Origin: Pseudomonadota bacterium
Lineage (GTDB): Bacteria; Pseudomonadota; Gammaproteobacteria; Acidiferrobacterales; Acidiferrobacteraceae
Direction of reading: 5' to 3'
DNA length: 64,000 nucleotides
NCBI GenBank assembly: GCA_021816625.1
Contig: JAKAXM010000004.1
Coordinates: forward strand, 1-64,000
The translations under genes were made by a program, and so were the position numbers. Below, in pieces: positions 58,462-64,000 of the stretch (the first letter of the stretch is position 1; each line of letters begins with the position of its first letter). Below the pieces are notes generated by a model that was given only the letters and a program-made list of their open reading frames with translations, was not told where the DNA came from and searched no databases.

Positions 58462-59301
58462 ATGACCGTACCACCAAGGCTTGCCGATATCGTTCAAAGG
58501 CACTATGGACGCCGCGACCTCATGGAGCGCATCGACGAGGCACTCAAGGCCGCCGGCCACGACCCCGGCATGTTGTGTTGCGAGGACCTGGCGCCGATCG
58601 ATGAGTTTCACATCCGGGGGCGCGCGGCAACCGGGGAGATTGCGCGCGCGGCCGGTTTAGGTGCAGGCCAGCATGTGCTGGACGTCGGTTGTGGTATCGG
58701 CGGTCCCGCGCGGCATTTGGCCCAGGAATTTGGATGCCGCGTCACCGGCCTCGATCTGTGCGCCGACTATTGCCGCGTGGCGGCGGCCCTGTCGACGCGC
58801 GTCGGATTATCGGGCCGCACGTATTATTGCCAGGCCAACGCAACCGATCTGCCCTTTCATGCGGCTTCCTTCGACGCCCTTTGGACTGCCCATGTCGCGA
58901 TGAATATTTCCGACAAGCGGCGGCTCTATGGGGAGTTCCGCCGGGTTCTAAAACCCCAGGGCACGCTCGTCTGCTATGATGTCTTCGCCGGCTCGGCCGG
59001 GCCGCCCCTCTTTCCCGTACCGTGGGCGCGTACCGATGCGTCGAGTTTTCTCCTCACCCCGGCAGCCTTCGCGGTTCATCTAGATGCCGCGGGATTTACC
59101 ATAACGGCTTCGTCGGAGGTAACCACCGCCGCTCAGGCCTGGGCATACTCCCTTGCACGCTCGAGCGCACCGAAAGCCGCCCCGGGCTTGGGGCTCCTTA
59201 TGGGTCCCGACCTCCCAGGGATGATCGCCAATCTCGGCTGGAACCTCGCTGAAGGCCGTGTCCGTGTCTTGTGGTTTGTGGCCCGGCCTAAAGGCCCATA
59301 A
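58462..59301 (+). CDS. SAM-dependent methyltransferase (class I)
   Basis: A 279-residue cytoplasmic methyltransferase. Motif I is VLDVGCGIGGPARHLA (about 73-88), motif II is VTGLDLC, and motif post-II includes ATDLPFHAASFDALWTAHVAMNI. This pattern is close to sarcosine/dimethylglycine and sterol-type small-molecule methyltransferases. GGAGGG lies 7 bases before the ATG. It follows cusA by 115 bases on the same strand, but there is no clear functional link. The substrate is unknown. Confidence 0.85.
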   Translation: MTVPPRLADIVQRHYGRRDLMERIDEALKAAGHDPGMLCCEDLAPIDEFHIRGRAATGEIARAAGLGAGQHVLDVGCGIGGPARHLAQEFGCRVTGLDLCADYCRVAAALSTRVGLSGRTYYCQANATDLPFHAASFDALWTAHVAMNISDKRRLYGEFRRVLKPQGTLVCYDVFAGSAGPPLFPVPWARTDASSFLLTPAAFAVHLDAAGFTITASSEVTTAAQAWAYSLARSSAPKAAPGLGLLMGPDLPGMIANLGWNLAEGRVRVLWFVARPKGP

Positions 59302-59744
59302 GCCCCGGCTGACCGCCCCGCCGGGCGTTTGCCATTCAATCGCCCGGCCCCAGTGTCCCTCATGCAAGACGTCCTCCGCTGAGACGGCTTACGCCCCTTG
59401 GCCTCGTACGCCTCGCTTTCTCGAGGCGTCCCCGTGACCGCCCCTATCTCAGGCAAAAACCGGTGGGCCGCCGAGCTTGTTGGCGCTTTGCCGCCACGCG
59501 ATTGCAAATGGTCTTGGACCCTATAAGGCGGGCAAGAGCCTAGGCGCGGCCGTATGCCCTACCATATTGGGCGACCCTGCGAAAACCCCCGCGCCCTCAG
59601 AAGGCGCGGCTCAAGTGCGCCTCTATCGCGCGTCTGATTACCTCTCCTTGCTGACAGGTTCAAGCCGGCGCCGAGACTCTAGGCCCACCGACGATCCTTG
59701 GGCATCCCGGTCCATCGCCGCCCGTTTCAGCCGCGCGTCCAGGT
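59302..59744. other. Intergenic region between convergent genes
   Basis: No supported gene. A perfect 8-bp hairpin ACGCCTCG-CTTTCT-CGAGGCGT (59408-59429) may end transcription from the methyltransferase gene. The open frame at 59477 has no recognisable domain and runs into the pump gene on the other strand. Confidence 0.4.
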
Positions 59745-62700
59745 TCAGTGGAGACGCGGGGCGCTACCCTTACGTTCCGAGAAGGTGGCGTAGGCAAAGT
59801 AGCCAAGCGGTATCACAAACAGCGTGAGGATCGTCGAGGCAAGCGTCCCAAAGATGAGAGATATCGCAAGGCCGCCGAATACCGGGTCCATTACCATGAT
59901 CGCCGTACCGAGCACAATGGCAAGCGCCGTAAGCATGATGGGCCGCAGTCGCACCATGCCGGCCTCAACGACGGCCTCTGTAAGCGAGTGACCACCGCGC
60001 CGGTAGTCCAGGATGAAGTCGATCAGTAGCAAAGAATTGCGGACCACGACCCCGGCGAGAGCTATGACACCGATCATAGAGGTCGCCGTAAAGTACTGGC
60101 CGAGCGCAAAGTGTCCTGGAAAGACGCCGATTATGGTAAGGGGGATCGAGCCCATGACGATGATCGGGATCATGAACGAACGATAGTATCCGACCAGGAT
60201 AATGTAAATGAGCAGGATCGCTACTCCGAACGCCGATCCGAGATCCCGGAACACGTTCAGGGTAAGCCGCATCTCGCCGCTCCAGCGCAGCCCGTAATGC
60301 TGGCTGCTCGGATCTTCCATGAAGTCCTGCTTGAGGTGAACGCCATCTATTTTGTGGTGCTTTAGATACTGCCACATATGGAGCACCGGGTAGACGGGGC
60401 TGCCACTGCTAAGTCCTGCCGTCACGTACTCCACATCGCGCCCATCCTTTTGGTAGATGGGTTTAGGGAGGGGGCGCCGTATGACGCGCACGATCGCTGA
60501 CAACGGGATCTCGCGGCCCTCGGGGTTCGTTACAAAGATCTTGCCAAGGTCGTTTGGTCCCACGTGGTCGGCGATCGGGACGCGAAACCGGATCGGTACG
60601 GGTTCCTTGGCGTGCGGGATGTGGACTGTGCCGTCACTTATGCCCGACAGGAATCCCTTGAGCGTCATGGCCGCGGCAGCTGCGCTCACTCCGTCGAGAG
60701 CAGCCTTGGTGCGGTCGACTTTAATAATGTACTGCACGGAGTTGTGCGGGACCGTGCTGTCGACGTCGGCGAGGTGGTGGCTATGGGCGAAGAGGCCGTA
60801 ACGAAGGTCGTTGGCAATGGCCTGGACCTTGCGGTAATGGGGGCCGAACACCTCGGCCATGACCGTCGCGCGTACCGGCGGGCCGGGGGGATGCTGGACG
60901 ATCTTGATCATGGCCCCGGTGCGCGCCGCAAGTCGGGTAATGGCCGGCCGCAACTCCTTTACGATGGCGATCGAAGATATTCCCCGTTCGCTTTTCCTTA
61001 CGAGATGGACCTGCATCTCGCCTACATTGGGGCCGCGTTTCAAGGACTCGCCGCGCAAAAGCCCGCTGAAATTTATGGCCCCCATGGCCCCCGCCGAGAG
61101 GTCATACGTCGTCACATAGCGATTCCGACGGACGATATTGCCAAGCGCTTCCATGATCCGGTCGGTATCTTCGAGGGTGCTTCCCGCGTGCGTACGCACG
61201 GTAATGTCGAAGCTGTTGTTGTTGTTGCGGGGCAGCATCTTGAAATTCACGAGCCGCAACACCGGCATCGCCAACACACTGGCGAACACGAGGATAAGGC
61301 CGAGCAGGAAGCCGCGCCGTAACCAAGGCCGCGACAACAGGGCGCGCATGATGCGCCGGTAGCCGCGCTGGAGTATGCCAGGACCCCGTTCGTGTCCACC
61401 CGCATGCCCCTTCAGCCACAAGCGCGCCGCCCAGGGCGCGACCGTGTAGGCGATGAACAGTGAGGTCAGCATTGCGATGGGGACGTTTTTGGGTATGGGG
61501 GCCATGTAGGGTCCCATCATGCCACTCACATAGAGCATAGGGAGGAAGGCGACGATGACGGAAAGGGTCGCCAGATTGGTAGGCCGCCCGATCTCGTTGA
61601 CCGCTGCGATTGCCTCGTGAACGCGGTCAGCGCCAGCTCGAGCGTAGTGCCGGAATATGTTTTCGATAACGACGATCGAGTCATCGACCAGCAGACCAAG
61701 GGACAGGATCAGCGCAAACAAAGTGATGCGATTGATCGTCTGACCATCGAAATAATCTATGGCCAGGGTAACGAAGAGGATGAGCGGTATGGTGATGGTG
61801 ACGATCGCCGCGGCCCGCCATCCCAGGAACAGCACGAGCAAAATAACGACGGTTCCGACGGCGATAAAAAGGTGCTCGATCAGGGTGTTGACCGCGCTAT
61901 TGGCGCGCTCGCCATCGTCGCGCGTCACATTGACGTGGACAGTGCGGGGGATGATCGTTGTGCGCAAGGCCTGTAAGCGGCGCAGGACATTGTCGGCCAC
62001 GGTCACGGCATTGGTGCCCGCGCGCTTGGCAATGGCTATCGTGACCTCGGGAACCTCGATATTGCGGGGCCGCCGATGGGCGTAGGCCGGGCCAAAGCCG
62101 ATGCTATGAACTGCTTTTATGCGTCCGGCGCCATCGGTCACCGTCGCCACGTCGCTCAAGTAGACCGGTCGGTGATCATAAAGACTCACCACGACGCGAC
62201 CCACGTCGCGCGCCGAGCGCAGCATGGTGCCGGCATGGATAGTGGCGCGGCGATTGTGATTGGTGAAGTGTCCAGATGGTATCTCTACGTTGGTGGCCTT
62301 CACGATCCTACGGATATCGTTGATCGTGACGTCATAGCGGCGCATGAGGCGAGGGTGCAGTACCACATTGATCTGGCGGCGTTGGCCGCCGATAAGGTAG
62401 GCGAGCGAGGTGCCGGGCGTGCGGCGGAGATGGTGCAGTACCGCCACGGCGATCGCGCGTAACTGTACGGCGCTCATGCGGGTGCTCGCGAGCGAAATGG
62501 TGACGATCGGCACCTCGTTGACATCAAGCGGCTGGATGATGGGCTGCTCGGTCCCAGGCGGCATGCGGTCCATATTGCTCATGATCTTGTTGTATAAGCG
62601 GACCAGCGAGGCGACGCGGTTTTCGCCGACCTGAAATTTGACCGTGACGACCCCCATGGAGTCCAAGGCCAATCCATAGGTGTGGTGAATCCCGCGCATG

Positions 62701-62960
62701 CCCCGCAATATGGCCTGCAGGGGATCGACGACGAGGTTTTTGACCTCGCGGGGATTAGCGCCGGGTTTCATGACGATGATGTTGGCGGCCGGCACGACGA
62801 TCTGCGGGTTTTCCGTGCGCGGGGTGAGTTTCAAGGCCAAGAGGCCCGCAAGTATGGCCACCACGATAATGAGTACCGTGATCTTGCTTTCGACGAAATA
62901 GCGCGTGAGTCGGCCCGATATGTTCAAGGGCTCTGCGGGGCGCGGATCAGGGGCTGCCAT
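59745..62960 (-). CDS. RND efflux pump, AcrB superfamily (third system)
   Basis: A 1071-residue inner-membrane exporter. Helix 4 has the double Asp in GLLVDDSIVVIENIFRHY. The N-terminal segment RTENPQIVVPAANIIVMKPG and the phrases SLVRLYNKIMSNMDRMPPG and VDPLQAILRGMRGI place it in a branch of RND permeases distinct from the HAE1 pump at 15851, typically carrying EEPQIVVP. AGAGGAC precedes the ATG. The mini-adaptor gene lies 17 bases upstream, and an outer-membrane channel gene precedes that. Substrate unknown. Confidence 0.92.
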   Translation of the reverse strand: MAAPDPRPAEPLNISGRLTRYFVESKITVLIIVVAILAGLLALKLTPRTENPQIVVPAANIIVMKPGANPREVKNLVVDPLQAILRGMRGIHHTYGLALDSMGVVTVKFQVGENRVASLVRLYNKIMSNMDRMPPGTEQPIIQPLDVNEVPIVTISLASTRMSAVQLRAIAVAVLHHLRRTPGTSLAYLIGGQRRQINVVLHPRLMRRYDVTINDIRRIVKATNVEIPSGHFTNHNRRATIHAGTMLRSARDVGRVVVSLYDHRPVYLSDVATVTDGAGRIKAVHSIGFGPAYAHRRPRNIEVPEVTIAIAKRAGTNAVTVADNVLRRLQALRTTIIPRTVHVNVTRDDGERANSAVNTLIEHLFIAVGTVVILLVLFLGWRAAAIVTITIPLILFVTLAIDYFDGQTINRITLFALILSLGLLVDDSIVVIENIFRHYARAGADRVHEAIAAVNEIGRPTNLATLSVIVAFLPMLYVSGMMGPYMAPIPKNVPIAMLTSLFIAYTVAPWAARLWLKGHAGGHERGPGILQRGYRRIMRALLSRPWLRRGFLLGLILVFASVLAMPVLRLVNFKMLPRNNNNSFDITVRTHAGSTLEDTDRIMEALGNIVRRNRYVTTYDLSAGAMGAINFSGLLRGESLKRGPNVGEMQVHLVRKSERGISSIAIVKELRPAITRLAARTGAMIKIVQHPPGPPVRATVMAEVFGPHYRKVQAIANDLRYGLFAHSHHLADVDSTVPHNSVQYIIKVDRTKAALDGVSAAAAAMTLKGFLSGISDGTVHIPHAKEPVPIRFRVPIADHVGPNDLGKIFVTNPEGREIPLSAIVRVIRRPLPKPIYQKDGRDVEYVTAGLSSGSPVYPVLHMWQYLKHHKIDGVHLKQDFMEDPSSQHYGLRWSGEMRLTLNVFRDLGSAFGVAILLIYIILVGYYRSFMIPIIVMGSIPLTIIGVFPGHFALGQYFTATSMIGVIALAGVVVRNSLLLIDFILDYRRGGHSLTEAVVEAGMVRLRPIMLTALAIVLGTAIMVMDPVFGGLAISLIFGTLASTILTLFVIPLGYFAYATFSERKGSAPRLH

Positions 62961-62977
62961 GATGTCCTCTCGTACGC

Positions 62978-63349
62978 TTAGCGGCCGGCGTGAATGGGGG
63001 TGCCGTCATAGATGCCGTTAAATGGCCCTAAGACCAAGGTCTCGTCGCCGGACAGTCCGCTCAGGATCTGCGCGCGCGCCGGGCTTAAGGCACCGAGCTT
63101 GATGAGCCGGAAGCGGGCACGACCATGGCGGCTCAGCACAAAGACGCCCGGTAGACCGGCCCGGATGACCACGGCATCGCGCGGGATGACGACGTCGCCC
63201 TCCCGGTCCCGGTCGAAGCGACGGTTAAGGGTGAGCGTCGGGCGGCTCACCACGGGCCGAACGGCCTTGGGTGCCGGTGCCGGGGGTTGGGCGTGGCAGC
63301 CGGTCACGATCAGCAAGGCCGCCGCGGGCCAGTAATGCGTGAGTCTCAT
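62978..63349 (-). CDS. Mini-adaptor lipoprotein of an RND pump (membrane-proximal domain only)
   Basis: A 123-residue lipoprotein: signal with lipobox IVTGC (Cys18), a proline-rich linker (about 22-35), then about 75 residues that match only the C-terminal membrane-proximal domain of RND adaptors (VVIPRDAVVIRAGLPGVFVL, FRLIKLGAL, GDETLVLGP). The lipoyl, alpha-hairpin and beta-barrel domains (around 230 residues in normal adaptors) are absent. The gene is exactly bounded by an ATGA overlap with the channel gene and 17 bases before the pump, so no missing part is hidden in another frame. It may be an internal deletion or a real minimal adaptor. Confidence 0.82.
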   Translation of the reverse strand: MRLTHYWPAAALLIVTGCHAQPPAPAPKAVRPVVSRPTLTLNRRFDRDREGDVVIPRDAVVIRAGLPGVFVLSRHGRARFRLIKLGALSPARAQILSGLSGDETLVLGPFNGIYDGTPIHAGR

Positions 63350-64000
63350 GAGGCGGGCCTGAGGGCGGGAAGCCTCGTGAGGGACAACTGTCCGCAGGCC
63401 GCTGCCAGGGCGGCGCGGTTGGCGGCGAGCGCGTAGAGGGCGGCCAGCCGGGCTTCACGGGCCTGTACGAGCCCCTGTTCCGAATTCAGCAAGTCGAGCA
63501 GGATGGTCCGGCCTTCCCCGTAGCGCACGCGCGTGAGCGCGACGGCGCGCCGGGCACGGCCAACAGTGGCGCGCGCAATGTCATAGCGGGTCAAGGCGTT
63601 CTGCATGTCTTCGTAGGCCTGTGTCACTTGGTAGCGGATGTGGGCGCGCAGGCCCGCGAGCCGGCCCGCGAGCGTTGCGGCTTGGGCGAGGAGCACCGCG
63701 GCGTGGTCCCGGTTGCGGCCCCCGTCGTAGAGGGACTTGCTGATGACGGCACCTACCGTCCAGGCGTTATGCCGGATCCCGGGAGTTTCACTAAACCATT
63801 GGGTCTGGGCCATCAGCCGGACCTGGACCGAGGAGCGATCACGCGCGGCCCGCGCGCGGGCATAGGCAGCCTTGATCTCGCCCTGCAAGGCCTTCACGTC
63901 GGGACGGTGGTCCAAGGCTTGCTGTACGTAATAGGAAAGGGGTCGGCGGGGAAGGGTACCCCGCGTAAACGCCAGGTGTGGTATGACGACCGTGACACCC
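63346..64000 (-). CDS. RND outer-membrane channel (TolC family), partial
   Basis: The C-terminal 218 residues of a TolC-family outer-membrane protein; the frame stays open to the window edge, so the 5' part lies beyond 64000. The visible portion starts at the second OMF repeat (QQALDHRPDVKALQGEIKAA), runs through SKSLYDGGRNRDHAAVLLAQ and ends with ALTRVRYGEGRTILLDLLNSEQGL, the usual last helices. It overlaps the mini-adaptor gene by four bases, so channel, adaptor and pump form one operon. Confidence 0.88.
   Translation of the reverse strand, partial: GVTVVIPHLAFTRGTLPRRPLSYYVQQALDHRPDVKALQGEIKAAYARARAARDRSSVQVRLMAQTQWFSETPGIRHNAWTVGAVISKSLYDGGRNRDHAAVLLAQAATLAGRLAGLRAHIRYQVTQAYEDMQNALTRYDIARATVGRARRAVALTRVRYGEGRTILLDLLNSEQGLVQAREARLAALYALAANRAALAAACGQLSLTRLPALRPAS

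Noticed and set aside
59477-59827. Open frame between the methyltransferase and the third RND pump
   Set aside because: No domain, no ribosome site, and its end overlaps the pump gene on the opposite strand.

Overview
The window is 64 kb of high-GC chromosomal DNA from a proteobacterium, most likely a gammaproteobacterium. The block ponA | pilMNOPQ-aroK-aroB-gltB-gltD-hemE with priA close by follows a gene order known from Pseudomonas-like gammaproteobacteria. Nitrate assimilation, pyruvoyl-dependent polyamine synthesis and three RND pumps (one of the copper type) would suit a free-living metal-exposed, perhaps acidophilic chemolithotroph. That lifestyle is inference. I see no rRNA, tRNA, CRISPR array or prophage.

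Layout. 1-125: the 3' end (domains V-VI) of a group II intron cut by the window edge. 444-1755: a small secreted protein, a monohaem cytochrome c and a rhodanese. 1986-8120: a nitrate assimilation run (NarK-type transporter, outer-membrane barrel, NasA-type reductase, MobA) behind a sigma-54-like promoter. 8088-12171, opposite strand: an AIM24 protein, a molybdate-type ABC permease and ATPase, MoaB and MoeA. Transport of nitrate and molybdate therefore sits beside cofactor assembly and the molybdoenzyme that needs it. 12292-12900 is a beta-class glutathione transferase. 13203-18943 is a complete tripartite RND efflux operon.

19118-26574 (minus strand) holds a peptidoglycan-binding protein and a class Ia ribonucleotide reductase locus. 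The locus has nrdA with a 311-residue intein placed directly after the thiyl-radical cysteine, its partner nrdB, and a second nrdB paralogue. The two nrdB genes are separated by a decayed region containing a frameshifted YhaV-family toxin relic. 26745-28495 is a polyamine operon (speD, pyruvoyl arginine decarboxylase, speE). 29082-34546 carries a SPOR protein, argS, a conserved protein of unknown function and PBP1A. 34697-48726 is the long plus-strand run pilMNOPQ-aroKB-gltBD-hemE. A 327-base spacer with DnaA-box-like sequences leads into priA. Then come a cytochrome b561-type protein, a Cus-type copper/silver efflux operon headed by a small Met/His-rich secreted ORF, and a methyltransferase. 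On the opposite strand, a third RND operon runs off the right edge. Its 'adaptor' is only 123 residues long and lacks the lipoyl and hairpin domains.

Most coding calls are secure from sequence motifs. The best candidates for something new are the NrdA intein with an apparently dead endonuclease and a lysine at the penultimate position, the mini-adaptor RND system, the ModA-less transporter coupled to AIM24, the aroK start codon buried in a perfect stem, and the Met/His-rich peptide heading the Cus operon.
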